A stretch of 64,000 nucleotides of DNA, taken from positions 136,360,326 through 136,424,325 of the forward strand of contig OY282558.1 of NCBI GenBank assembly GCA_958295665.1, read 5' to 3'. A program made the translations under genes and the position numbers. Under the pieces are notes generated by a model. The model made no database searches and was not told the origin of the DNA. It saw only the letters and a program-made list of their open reading frames with translations. Origin of the DNA: Tipula vernalis (lineage: Eukaryota; Arthropoda; Insecta; Diptera; Tipulidae). Within the stretch, counting starts at the first letter, position 1, and each line of letters begins with the position of its first letter. Positions 1 to 13,860 of this stretch are shown piece after piece.

Positions 1-420
1 GCGAGCTCCATACGGTAATAAGACGAGTAACAGCTTTTAGGTTTGCATTCAACAATTTCAGAATGGATATGTTCGAGTGTTATAATTTGGTGTGGTAACG
101 AAATGTTCGAGCGATCAATCTCTAGGGGGGCAGTTTTTCCAGTAGAGCGATACGCATCTAAACGGGAACTAACTAATTTTAATTAAGGCGAAACTAGTCT
201 TGTCACTTGGAAATGTTATCTTTATCAAAACAATTAGTCAAGATATATAAAATCTATATTCTTATTGCCCATCAAAATATTATTTTAGAACTCCAGTTAA
301 GTAATAAGCTAGTTCCATTATATTTCATAAATCTTCCATTTTCAAGATGACATAATATTTCAGTTCCGATTGGCCGTTTTCCGCCAAAACTTACCAGGAT
401 TTCACAGTTTATATAGGAAG
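1..420. other. unannotated AT-rich flank
   Basis: I see no coding potential, element terminus or clear repeat here. The sequence is less periodic than what follows, so the minisatellite field appears to begin at about 420. Confidence 0.5.
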
Positions 421-3299
421 CATAAATAAAATGTTCACTAATTTTAAACTAGAATATTTTAAAATTAAAAATATTTCCATTCTAATTTTAAAATTTAATT
501 TCCCTTATCAAGAATATTTTAAAATTAAATCTTAATTTTAAAAAAATTTCATTCTTAATTTAAACTAAATCTCAGTTTTCCATAAAAATTTAAAATTAAA
601 ACATTTGCATTTTAATTTTAAAATTAAATAACTCTTTTCCAGAATATTTTGAAATTAAAAATATTTCCATCTAATAGTAAAATTAAATCTACGTTTCCAG
701 AATATTTTTAATTTAACTCTCCCCAGAATATTTTAAAATTAAGACATTTCTATTTAAATTTTAAAATTTATTTTCCCTTATCCAGAATATTTTAAAGAAA
801 AATTTTCCTTTTCAAGAAACTTAATTTTAATTTTAAATTAAATCCCCCTTGTCCAAATTTTTTTAGAATTAAAAAGATTTCCATTCAAGTTTGAAATATA
901 ATTTCCCTTCCAGAATATTTTAAAATTAAAAATATTTTCATTCAGATTTTAAAATTAAATTTCCCTTATTAAGAATATTGAAATTAAAAATATTTCAATT
1001 CAATTTTAAAATGTAATTTCCATTATCCAGAAAGTTTTAAAATTAAATCTTCCTTTTCATGAAATTTCACTCTAATTTTAAATTAAATCCTCCTTTTCCA
1101 AATTATTTTAAAATTAAAAATATTTTCATTCCAATTTTAAAATTTAAATTCCTTCATCAAAAATATTTTACAATTTAATCTTAATTTTAAAAAAATTGCA
1201 TTCTTAATTTAAAATTAAATCTTAATTTTCAAAAAATGTCTTTCTAAATTATAAAATTAGTTGTCCCTTTTCCAGAATATTTTGAAATTTATATCCCTCT
1301 AATTGTAAAATTAAGTCTACCTTTCCAGTATATTTTTAATTTAATTCTGGAAGTAGGAGAGTAAATATTTAAAAATTAAAAATAGTTTCTTTTTAATTTT
1401 AAAATTAAATTACACACTTCCAGAATGTTTTGAAATTAAAACTTTCCTTCCTAATCTTAAAATCAAATGTCGCTTTTCCAGAATATTTTAAAATTAAATC
1501 TTCCTTCTAGAGGAAGGATTTTGATTCTAATTTTAAAATTGTATTTCCCTTATCAAGAATATTTTAAAATAAAATCTTAATTTTCAAAAAATTTCGTTCT
1601 TAATTTAAAATTAAATCTCGTTTTTCCAGAATATTTTAAAACTAAAACATTTGCATTTTAATTTTAAAATTTCATCTTCCTTATGCAAAATGTTTCAAGT
1701 TAAACTTTTCTTTTCAAGAATTTTACCCCTAATTTTAAATTAAGTCCCCCTTGTCCAAAATATATTAAAATTAAAAAGATTTCCATTCTGGTTTTTAAAT
1801 TTAATTTCCCTTATCAAGAATATTTAAATAAAAAACATTCCAATTAAATTTAAAAATTGAATTTCCCCTGTCCAGGAAATTTCAAAATTAAATCTTCATT
1901 ACAAGAAATTTCACTCTAATTAAAAATTAAATCCCCCTTTTCGAGAACATTCTAAAATTAAAAAGATTTCCAATCTAATTTTAAAATTTAATTTCCCTTA
2001 TCAAGAATATTTTAAAATTAAATCTTTAATCCTACTCCCAGAATATTTTAAAATTAAAGATTAATAATTTTAAATTATTAATAACTTAATGATTTTTAAT
2101 TATTTTAAATTAAAGCCTCCTTTTCTAGCTTATTTTATAATTAAAACATTTCCACTTTAATTTTAAAATTTAATTTCCCTTATCCAGAATATTTTAAAAT
2201 TAAATCTTCCTTTTCAAGAAATTTCACCTTAATTTTAAATTAAATCCACCTTTCCAGAATATTTTAAAATAAAATCTTAATTGTCAAAAAAATTCATTCG
2301 TAATCATCAAATTAAATCTCCTACTTCCAGAATATTTTGAAATTAAAAATATTTTATCTAATTGCAAAATTATATCAACCTTTCCAGAATATTTTAATTT
2401 AACTCTCCTACTTTAAGAATATTTTGAAATTAAAAATATTTTTATTTGGATTCTAAAATTAAATTTCCTTACCCAGAAAGTTTTAAAATTAAATCCGCCT
2501 TTTCCAGAATATTTTAAAATTAAGACATTTCTATTTTAATTTTAAAATTAAATTTCCCTTATCCAGAATATTTTAGAGTTAAATCTTCATTTTCAAGAAA
2601 ATGAATTCTAATTTTAAATTAATTCCACCATGTACAAAATATTTTAGAATTAAAAAGATTTCCATTCTAATTTTAAAATTTGATTTCCCTTATCAAGATT
2701 ATTTTAAAATTAAATCTTCCTGTTTCAGAATATCTTGAAATTAAATATATTTCCATCTAATTGTAAAATTAAATCTACCTTTCCAGAAAATTTTTAATTT
2801 AAATCTCTTACTCCCAGAATATTCTAAAATTAAAAATATGTTCATTCTGGTTTTAAAATTTAATTTCCCTTATCCAGAAAATATTAAAATTAAACTTTCC
2901 TTTTCAAGATATTTCAATCTAATTTTAAATTAAATCTCCCTTCTCCAAAATATTTTAAAATTAAAAGATTTCCATTCTAAGTTTAAAATTTAATTTCCCT
3001 TATCAAGAATATTTAAATATTTAAAATTTAATTTCTCTTTTCCAGAATATATTTAAGTTAAATCTTCCTTTCTATATAATTTAATTCTAATTTTAAATTA
3101 AATGCCTGTTGAGAATATTTTAAAATTAAAAATATTTCCATTCCACTTTTAAAATTAAATTCCCCTTATCAAGAATATAATTAAAAATATTAAAATTCAA
3201 TTTTAAATTTTAAAATTAAATCTTCCTTTTCAAGAAAATTAAATCTAATTTATAATTTAATTCTACATTTCCCGAATATTTTAAAATTAAAACATTTCC

Positions 3300-3300
<1 letters not shown>
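420..3300. repeat. degenerate AT minisatellite field (ATTTTAAAATTAAA family)
   Basis: The word ATTTTAAAATTAAA and close variants recur dozens of times. They alternate with short C/T-rich spacers such as TTTCCCTTATCCAGAAT and TTTCCATTCTAA, giving an irregular period of roughly 60-70 bases per double unit. The core is close to palindromic, so either strand reads much the same. No frame stays open for long. The field ends abruptly at about 3300, where ordinary mixed sequence resumes. It is best described as a decayed minisatellite; whether it derives from a transposon is not visible. Confidence 0.85.
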
Positions 3301-5869
<2,569 letters not shown>

Positions 5870-5870
<1 letters not shown>

Positions 5871-7060
5871 TGTAATTTACATCTGTAGTGAAGAATTGTT
5901 TAAATGCTTTTGTAGGAGATGATCACCTTCTGTGCGGATTATTTTATATGATTGTACGGTTTGAATCATTCTGTTATCACGATGCCAATATATTTTATTT
6001 GCCTTGTTTGTGATAATGGCATTGTCCACTTTGAGCATTATGTTTATGTAGTATATTCTTGATATCTGCTGAACATTTCATTGCCTATGAAGCATATTGC
6101 CTCACATTTACCGATGTTAATTTTGATTTTCCATTTCCTGAATTACTCGATTATCACCTCCAGATGAATGTTGAGGACACGTTCATTTTGCTTTAAGTTT
6201 CTCCTTGCCCTGCAGATCACAATATCATCTGCGTAATACTGCATAAACTAGTTTAAGTATATTGTATGCAAAAACAAAGGGATTAGCTAAAATCGAGGTT
6301 GACACATTGCGACTAATCTCGAAAAATTCACTAAATCGGTTTTATTAAATCGCAGTGTGTCTAGGGTATAAGTCAATGTTTTGATTGCGATTAGTTGAGG
6401 ATTAAGAACTGGTAAGTCAGAAGTATATAGAACATATAGAATCAGCTCTAAAATTGATCCTGGAAGTACCCCTTCATGAATTGTAAATACTCTAGAAAGT
6501 CCGTCCTCGGCCTTACTTGATACGGTCTGTTCAAAAGACATTATATACTACTCTAATAAAACCTGGCCCGAACCTTAACTTGATCATTTTATGTATTATT
6601 CCGTTAATCCGGACGGTGTCAAATGCCTTTTACAGATACGCTAATGTTGCGCTGGTTTGATTTAATTTAAGAGGAGTTGTAGGGTGAGATGCACGAAAGC
6701 CAAATTTGCTGGCGGGTATAAGTCCAAATTCTTCACAATGATTTTGGATTTTTTCAAGTATTAATTTTTTATATAGTTTACTGATACCTGAGAGTAAAGA
6801 AATCTGCCTGTAACTCGTGGGAATGTCTGGCGGTTTACCTTTTTTGCGGTTTGTGGCATTAATCTCCAATTGCCACTATCTGGAAAGCACCTAATAATGG
6901 GAACGAGTGGTTTATGATTATCATATGTAGCTCCCTGAATTTTTTGGGCAGTTTTTGAGCGCAAGATTCCGGACTTTATCCCGCAGTGCTGATTTTTTAC
7001 TATTTCTCGATTTTATGAAGGCTTTAATTTCTGACGGTCTGGCAAATCTCATTGGAGTGT
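5870..7060 (-). pseudogene. Jockey-type LINE reverse-transcriptase relic
   Basis: Read on the minus strand, the stretch contains the ordered blocks of a Jockey/CR1-like reverse transcriptase. First comes a fragment like the pre-palm region (RPSEIKAFIKSRNSKKS, about 7045-6990). Then KGKPPDIPTSYRQISLLSGI (about 6840-6780) and a FGFRASHPTT block near 6690. Next is a GVLPGSILELILYVLYTSDLP block near 6470-6400, and the catalytic YADD motif at about 6220, followed by a region resembling the post-palm segment (FRKWKIKIN, near 6130). Stops and frameshifts separate the blocks, so no full-length protein can be made. Neither the endonuclease domain nor a poly-A tail is seen. Between the SDLP and YADD blocks the frame is interrupted by a short repeat listed separately. 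The family call is firm at LINE level; the exact clade (Jockey versus CR1) is an inference. Confidence 0.85.
6262..6372 (-). repeat. short fold-back interspersed repeat, copy 1
   Basis: A roughly 110-base segment interrupts the LINE relic between its SDLP and YADD blocks. It carries 12-base inverted arms at 6301-6312 and 6350-6361 (11 of 12 positions pair) around a 37-base centre that contains CGATTTAATAAAACC-like words. A related sequence lies in the opposite orientation at 9966-10062. The location inside a coding block shows it is an insertion. It resembles a MITE or fold-back element; I cannot name the family. Confidence 0.6.
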
Positions 7061-7585
7061 CCGTTTACATGTCTTTTTTTTACTAATTAAGTAGTTTACG
7101 CTTAGCTGGATAATATGTAATTTATGGTTTTGAGAACTTATTGTGGACTGGTTAATTGAAAAATTCAAATAATGCGATTTTCTTTGGTAGAGGGTCCGAC
7201 ATTGTATTGGATGGCGGAGTGAATTCGTGGAATTTACGTAAAGTGTCCGTGAATCCAAGACCAAACATGTGACCGCAAGTCCTATCCCAATGCGACCTCT
7301 GACAAAGGGCCATTGCTCTTTTGATTTTTCACTTACTTGATTTTTTTTATTACTAGCTTAACTAAATTAGTACAGATCGGTACAATTTTTCTTTATTTTA
7401 GATTTTTTTTCATATTTTACTTCAAGATTTTTATATGCTCACAATTAAGAGATTATAAGAAAAAAGATTTTTAGACGCGCACAGCTAACAATTTTTTAAT
7501 AACACCGTTTCATTTTTATTGTTTAGGGCATCACACCGTAGCAAAGTACTCACGTCTAATTTTTTTTACTTTCTAACAAAAAACA
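7060..7585. other. no feature recognised
   Basis: AT-rich non-coding DNA with T-homopolymer runs. A minus-strand frame of about 70 codons at 7049-7264 has no recognisable motif. Confidence 0.4.
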
Positions 7586-7692
7586 GGAAAATCGGGACCA
7601 TTGGGTGTCCCGAAGAGATGTTTCGGAAAACCGGGACTGTTATCCAGAAACCGGGACAATCCCGGAAAACCGGAACGTCTGGCAACCCTACG
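7585..7692. repeat. CCGGGAC/GGAAAACCGG short repeat cluster
   Basis: Within 110 bases, words of the type GGGAC, CCGGGAC and GGAAAACCGG occur repeatedly, with partial dyad symmetry (CCGGGACAATCCCGG). The GC-rich cluster stands out from the AT-rich surroundings and ends in GTCTGGCAACCCTA. It looks like the end of an unidentified transposable element or a short tandem repeat. Confidence 0.5.
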
Positions 7693-7950
7693 TAAGCCTT
7701 ACGATGCCTTGTTGTCAGTGTTAATTGCTAATTGATTTATGCGTATGTCACACAGAACTCCCATAGCATAAGACTCTCATGATTTAGGTAATTGAGTTCT
7801 ATGTTTATAAAAATGTTTCGCTCAAGTTTTTCATTCCTTCTTGCTTTACATAATCGAAGAAATTGGCGTAAAAACACTCTAGATGAGAGATTTACAGATG
7901 AACTCGCGTGTTGTCATTAAAACTTGTTTGACGTGCCTCCAAAGGCGGAT
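7692..7950. other. no feature recognised
   Basis: Mixed-composition sequence without coding or repeat signal. Confidence 0.4.
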
Positions 7951-8480
7951 TTTACCATATCATAATAACACAGCATACCATTATACCACAACAAGATCAT
8001 AATACCATATCATAATACAGTCACACCATCGTACCATCAAAACCATCATATCACCTTAATGTCATACCACCATACCTTTACACCGTATCATAATAACATC
8101 CTATCAGCTTACTATCGTACCATATACAATTGTACCATGTTACCATCGTACCTTCATATCATCAAACCATCATACCATTACACCTCTAAGCCATCAAACT
8201 ATCAAAACCATTACACCATCATCCATCACACCATCACACAAACATACTATTAAATCATTATACCATAAAACTATCTCACCATCGTACCTTTATATCATCA
8301 TACCATTGTACCATCATTCCATCATACCACCAAACCATTATATCATGGTACCATCCTACCTTTATGACATCATACCATTATACCATCACCATCAGAATCA
8401 AAATCACAATCACCATCACCATCATCATCTCCCTCATCATCATCATCACCATTACCACCAACATCACCATCACCGTTAAA
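7950..8480. repeat. ACCATCATA/ATCACC degenerate microsatellite field
   Basis: Variants of ACCATCATACCAT run through about 530 bases and give way near 8390-8475 to a purer (ATCACC/ATC)n tract. The only open frames are made of H, T, I, Y and S residues and are by-products of the repeat. The same family reappears at 20075-20240, and in the complementary orientation near 11470 and 11960. Confidence 0.85.
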
Positions 8481-9047
8481 AAAATAATCATACACGTGTC
8501 GATTTATTTTAGATTTTGCACTAAATATTCAAAAATCAGCTCAATGGTGAAGTTTCAAAAATACCACTTGTGAATGCCTCCATTAGATGGCTTTCTTTCG
8601 ATTATTAATGACGATGTATTCCACTTTTTTCTTGTATTTACTAGGGCTTTCGTTCCGGGATTTCCCGGAATTGAAGGACTTACGTCGTTAGGACGTATTT
8701 CCGTTTCCTGGGAGTATTGCGAATATTTCCCGGATATGTCGTTTATTAAATTCATGGAATTAATTAGAGAGTCGACGTTGAAGGGTGCAACGCTTTAAAA
8801 AATGAGGACACGTTATACTATATGGTTAGAGTACAAAGCTGATTATTATGCTACAAAGCCACATTTGCTGGAGTATTTTAGAAAGTACGCTGGAAGGGTT
8901 CCTTAGTAAAAATAGCCCTTCGATGCATTAGGAAGTCAAGACATTGACATACCCAAAGCTGAAGCGACTTTAGCTTTATTGTTTACAAATTTAAAAGAAC
9001 AATACGGAATTCGTCCGTTCTATCAATGTTCAATGTATGTGTAAGTA
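8480..9047. other. unidentified sequence with modest coding-like composition
   Basis: A plus-strand frame at 8574-8798 (75 codons) and the stretch just after it, 8800-9030, have fairly balanced amino-acid composition, for example WLEYKADYYATKPHLLEYF. They match no family I know. Given the LINE tail immediately downstream they may be relics of another transposon. Confidence 0.3.
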
Positions 9048-9410
9048 AAATCAGTATTGCTGTATGGGAGTGAAACATGGAAGCACACACAAGAGATCAC
9101 AAGAAGACTCGAGGTGTTTGTTTGACTCCAAACACTATCAGCAACATAGAACGTCTGTGCCAAACATAGCAAACAAGACATTGAGACCGATATAAGAAAG
9201 CGCATGTGGAGATGAATCGGGCGCACACTGAGAAAAATTCCTAATGAGATAACACCGATGTAATTAGAATGGAGTCCGCACGGTAAACGAAAAGTGGGAA
9301 GCCGAAGCGAAAGAACACGGTAAATCATGGTGAGAGCCGAAAGCAATAGCCCCTAATAGAGTCAGATGGTCCAGTCCAGTAGACGCCCGATGCTCCTAAA
9401 AAGGAACAAC
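9048..9410 (+). pseudogene. LINE 3' tail: C-terminal end of a reverse-transcriptase ORF
   Basis: Plus-strand translation from 9048 gives SVLLYGSETWKHTQEITRRL, then after frame breaks NTISNIE, IRKRMWR and IGRTLRKIPNEIT, then LEWSPHGKRK. It ends in RVRWSSPVDARCS near 9400. This order (YGSETW, then RKRxWRWIGHTLRK, then GKRxxGRP, then DRxRWRxxVxALCS) is the typical C-terminal tail of endonuclease/reverse-transcriptase polyproteins of RTE-like and related LINEs. At least five stops or frameshifts interrupt it. The catalytic RT domain upstream is missing, consistent with the common 5' truncation of LINEs. Clade assignment is an inference. Confidence 0.8.
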
Positions 9411-9965
9411 AATTTATCAGCTCAGAATTCGTTTGGAATAAGGTGGATTTTCATTATGTGTGTATATTTCCTTCCCTGCATAGCCGCAAGAATCTTTTCT
9501 TGGCCCCTCCTATTTGTTGCTCAAGTATTGCTAAACAATTTGGTAGTGACAGTTGTGTTAACGATGACAGTCTCGAAAACAGAAACGACCTGCATTTTTA
9601 AGTAAGGCCGTTTCATACATATAAAGGGAGAAGGATATACTCTAATACAAATTCAAAGCCCGAACCGGCACGTAAAATTTGCCCTACGGTTTTGTGTTTT
9701 ATTTCTCGAATTAAATTGTTAAATGCCCAACACATTCGAAACCGCCGATTACACTACAAACGGAAAATTAATCAAGAAGCATTGAAGGAAAAGTAAGCTT
9801 TTGCAGCTCATCTAACGACAAATTATTATTTAGCTAATAGGAAGAAACTACTGTGATGATAAGGGGATTGCCAGACAAATCCATATAAATCTAATGACCG
9901 TCATATTCAACGCAATCATGCAGGTTTCTAACAAATGAAACATATTTCTATCACAATCACACATG
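9410..9965. other. no feature recognised
   Basis: Non-coding sequence. It may include the 3' untranslated part of the LINE tail, but no poly-A or simple-repeat terminus is evident. Confidence 0.4.
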
Positions 9966-10062
9966 GAACCCTAGATATACTACGATTTAATAAAACGGAT
10001 TTATTGACTTTTTCGAGTTCAGTCTTAGTTTGTCAACCTGAGCTAATCGTGCTTTTTTGCAT
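9966..10062 (+). repeat. short fold-back interspersed repeat, copy 2
   Basis: This plus-strand segment matches the minus-strand copy at 6262-6372 over about 95 bases, through shared blocks such as CGATTTAATAAAAC, TTTTTCGAG and TCAACCTGAGCTAATC, and a TTTTTTGCAT block. Its inverted arms are more eroded than those of copy 1. The shared sequence explains why both places translate to LRFNKTDL-like peptides; no protein is implied. Confidence 0.65.
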
Positions 10063-10500
10063 GGACCACGAGTTTCATTCAACGAGTTTAGCTAAATCGT
10101 ATTTATTACTGGAAAACATCAAACCCAAATTTCATCATCTTGTCCAATAAGCATGCTGCCCACAATCTCAAAGTTATTAAACAAAATGTTATTAACGAAA
10201 TTCAAACCCAAGTACTTACCACAGAAGGAAAAAAAATATTGTTTTGCTGTCACAAAATTGGCATGATGGCCTAATACACAAAATTGAAGTGCTCCTGCCG
10301 AAGAAATTTCGCTCAGCTTCCGAAACTATCACCTGCAATGGCAAAACTTGTCTAAACAAAATACGGCAACTTCATACTTAAACTTCTAAAACAAATATTG
10401 TGCTTGTTATATACAGCTTATGTACCTCCAACCAACAACGTAAAAATATCAACGTTTTCCGATTATACAGCTATCGTTTTGAGACGCAATAATCCCGAAA
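10063..10500. other. no feature recognised
   Basis: AT-rich sequence without coding or repeat signal up to the start of the CAACTC field. Confidence 0.4.
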
Positions 10501-11385
10501 CTGCCTCAAAGGACCTTCAATGTAGAATTCAACCCCAAATCAACCATCAAATCAACCCTTAAACTAACCTAAAATTGCATTGTATTTGGCCTAACTCAAT
10601 CCACGAATCAATTCCCAAATGTTTCCCTAACCGAACCCCTCCCTCAATCTCCAACACAATCTAACATAGCCCCAGCACAACTTCAACTTAACTAAGTTCG
10701 AAGTAAATCTCAACCCTCTGCTTAACTAAATTCCGAAATCAATTCGATTTGAAAGTTACATGGAACTTAACAGAATCTAACCTCCTACTAAACTCTCAAT
10801 TCTATCTCGAATTAATCCCCCCCCCAGGAACCCTTCAGTCAAATCCAACTCAACTTCAAATCAAAGCATATTCAACTCTAACTCGACCTCAACTCAACCC
10901 CACCTGAATAGCCTACTCGACAATAAACCCTCAACGCAACACTGAACCAAACGGCTAATTCAATCTTCAAATCAGCCCCTCAACTCAACCCGCCAATAAA
11001 TCCCCTACTGAACGGCGGAACGAATCCCAACTCAACCCCAAACCAAGTCTAACTACGCTCAACTCGACCTCAAATTCAGCCCTTATCTCAACCCCAAACT
11101 CAACGCCCTGCTCCAGTCCCAAATCCTCATATTTCGAAAAATTACATGCATACATAAACTCAACTCAAGCAAACTTCCAACCCAACCTACAACAATTTCC
11201 TATTAAATCCGTAACTCAACCAATAAATCACTAAACATCAACTCAATCTCAACTCAACCCCCAATTCAATCCTTAACTGAACCCCATACTCATTCCCTAA
11301 ACCAATACGGTCCGAAAACTGCATGTGCATTTGAACCCAACTCTATCCTTTTTCAACCTATAACTCGACCCCAACTCGTCTAAAT
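10500..11385 (-). repeat. CAACTCAACCC degenerate minisatellite (GTTGAG family, minus orientation)
   Basis: Variants of AACTCAACCCCAAATCAACC fill almost 900 bases. Interspersed at 10750, 11140 and 11310 are short conserved spacers containing a TTACATG or TGCATG word, in two cases next to a TTTCG or TCCGAAAA word. The same spacer type, in reverse complement, occurs inside the GTTGAG units at 41.4-44.7 kb, so the two fields belong to one repeat family. Confidence 0.85.
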
Positions 11386-11464
11386 TAGTTCTGTCTAAAA
11401 AGACCAAAGTATCGAAATCCTCTCAAAAATGACGAAAAATTTGGTTGGTCCAAATCTCTTTTCT

Positions 11465-11520
11465 CTCGATGGTATGATGGTTTAATTGTATGATGATATG
11501 ATGGGATGATAGTATGAAAA
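11465..11520 (-). repeat. ATGATGGT microsatellite tract
   Basis: GGTATGATGGTTT and related words repeat over about 55 bases. They are the complement of the ACCATCAT family, lying just after the CAACTC field. Confidence 0.7.
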
Positions 11521-11954
11521 CAAACGTTGCCCTTCCCACTGAAGTAGGTTGGATCATTTTAAACGCCTCAAATAAATTTGACAAATTTTCGGTCAACACA
11601 CCAGATTACCTTTTTCTCTTGCAACAACTGTCTCGTTAAATATGAGTTTCCTACTGCTGCCAATCCATCAGACAAATTTCCTGATTCGAAATCATTTCAA
11701 TCGGGTCTCGGTTTCTTCGCTCAGCAATTCTTTGGTTTTAGGCTTTTAGGTAACGTGAAATTTTGACAAACAATTATTGTGACTGTCTTAAATGTTTATT
11801 TTGTCAACCAAGTGGTAAACATTTAATTTTATAGGAACGAAAACATTTAGTAACGTTTTTAATCTCTCCGAGTTCTTTTCTGAATAGAAACTAGACAACA
11901 CTCAGATCGTTTAGTGTTTTGCAACACAGTCACGTAATTTTAGAAAACCGACGA
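11521..11954. other. no gene recognised
   Basis: A plus-strand frame of 62 codons at 11578-11766 has balanced composition (SCNNCLVKYEF) but matches nothing I know. No further features are seen. Confidence 0.35.
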
Positions 11955-12065
11955 TCTTATGATGGTAGAATGGTACGATGTTACGATGATATGATTCCAT
12001 GAAGGGATGGTGGATTGATGGTAAGATATACCAGCTATGCTATGTATGATGCTGTGATGGTTCAA
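11955..12065 (-). repeat. ATGATGG microsatellite tract
   Basis: ACGATGATATGATTCCATGAAG-type words, related to the ACCATCAT family in complementary orientation, lie immediately before a GTTGAG block. Confidence 0.6.
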
Positions 12066-12074
12066 CGTTACTAT

Positions 12075-12400
12075 GGTACGAAGTTGAGTTAGGGTTTAGT
12101 TAGCTTGCATTGGGGTTAAGTGAGTTGTTCGGTTGGGGAATTATTTAAGGGTTGATTTGTTGATTGAGTTGATGGTTGGGTTGGTACTTAATTTAGTGAT
12201 TGCGTTTAGGATTGTGTTACAATTGAGTTAGGGGGTAAGTTGTAAATTAAGTTGAAGCTTGAGCTGAATATTGACTTAAGAGATTCAGTTAAGAGTCCTC
12301 AGTCACAACTCAACTCCAACTCAACCTCAAGTTATTCCTGGTCAACCTTAATTCGACCTGCAACCCCAATTCAACCAACTGCGCAACCAAACAATATTGC
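12075..12400. repeat. GTTGAG/CAACTC minisatellite with internal orientation switch
   Basis: From 12080 to about 12290 the repeat reads GTTGAGTT on the plus strand. From about 12300 to 12400 it reads CAACTCAACC. The switch at about 12295 creates an inverted repeat of the minisatellite. Confidence 0.75.
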
Positions 12401-13019
12401 CATTTTCCAAAATTAAATGGTTGATGGACACTAACGAAACTAACAAATAGGTTTTCAGTATAAGAAATGGAAAGGTGTTTGATTGTTGATTGCGGAAAAG
12501 ATCACCAAAATCACATTAAGGGTGCCTGGAATATTATACGTAGAACATGGTTACTCGCTGAAGAATAAATCGTTTTAACAACATAGTAACCTTTATTGGA
12601 ATTCTGGGATCCATCTCAGACTCCGCCACTGGAGAAAATCGAACAAAATCCTCGTAGTTTGAATAACAAAACTCTTTGCGTTTCTGTCGTGCTTTAAAAA
12701 ATAACGAAATCATCAATGAGTACCAACAGTGGACGAATCAACCAACAGTGAGTGCTCTTCATATACGACTCAAAACGATATTTTTAAAATTTATCGGACC
12801 AATCTTATATAATTAGTTCCAATTAGTTCCGCCAATCATTTTTTAAAATTATTCCAATCAATCACTTGAAATATAAATATAATATCGAATAAATTGACCC
12901 TTTGGAAACCAAAACAGAAAAAAAAACTCAAATCGAATCCAACTAATCAAAAAACTACTGGTTTTCTTAGCAATCTCCAAAAAAAAAAAAAAAAAAAACT
13001 TAAACCTGAACGACGGACG
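12400..13019. other. no feature recognised
   Basis: AT-rich non-coding DNA with A-homopolymer runs; no coding potential. Confidence 0.4.
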
Positions 13020-13860
13020 CGATCATTAATCTCCGTTAAACAAAACCAAAAATTAAATTCCAACTTCTAATCGTTAAACAAATTCTTAAATTATCTACAT
13101 ACAATATATCGATCGACTCGCATAGTCCGTATACGTAATACACGCATACGATTATTGATCGATCAAAAAAATGTATAAATTTTTATATTAATTAAGATCA
13201 TTAAAAAAAATTATTAGATCATTAATTAAGTAAACCCCTTAAATCTAGTGTATATGTACTTTTGTATGATCACCCACGATCATTATGAAATGATCATTAT
13301 AAAAAAAAATTAAGAGTTCGGATCATTAAAGTTTATAAATTTAAATCAAAAAATGATCATCCACAATTTTTTTCTTTTTTTTTTGTTACAGATGTGGATG
13401 GATATTCCCACAAAAAATCTCATTAAGACATAACTAACGATCAAATGATCTGAAATAAATAAGTAATTTTTTTTTTTTTTTTTGGTTTTCTTATTATTTT
13501 TATTATATTTTGATCGACATACTTAAGCGCATCATAATGATGATGATCAAAGATCGAGAGTGTATTGTATATATATGTACATAAAAAAAAAAACTTAAAG
13601 AAGAAGACGATCTACGATGATCGCGAAATATCTGTTAATTTTCCTCGATTATTTTTCATCATTTCCAACAATTTATTATATTATTATGGTCCTTGTCGAT
13701 CGATCGACCGATCGCACTATGAATGTGCAATTGAAAATAACAAACGTTAGGTTTTTGTATACATTTGTTGTATTTTGGGATTTTTTTTTTGATTTTTGTG
13801 TCGCTTATTATTTTTAATGAGATCAAGATCGTGAAATCAACTTTGATGATCATCAAAGTG
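13020..13860. other. GATC-word cluster in non-coding DNA
   Basis: I count about 24 GATC tetramers here, many inside TGATCA, ATGATC or CGATCGATCG contexts, with a peak near 13695-13715. In DNA of this base composition only two or three would be expected. No coding frame of interest overlaps; open frames are dominated by T-rich homopolymers. The cluster could be a decayed microsatellite or a dense group of binding sites. Confidence 0.6.

Noticed and set aside
8574..8798. 75-codon plus-strand frame
   Set aside because: No family recognised; could be a transposon relic, but the evidence is too weak to annotate.
6287..10150. Similar LRFNKTDL-type peptides in frames at 6287-6541 (minus) and 9935-10150 (plus), suggesting a protein family
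   Set aside because: The similarity is explained by a shared short DNA repeat with inverted arms; neither frame is conserved as a protein.
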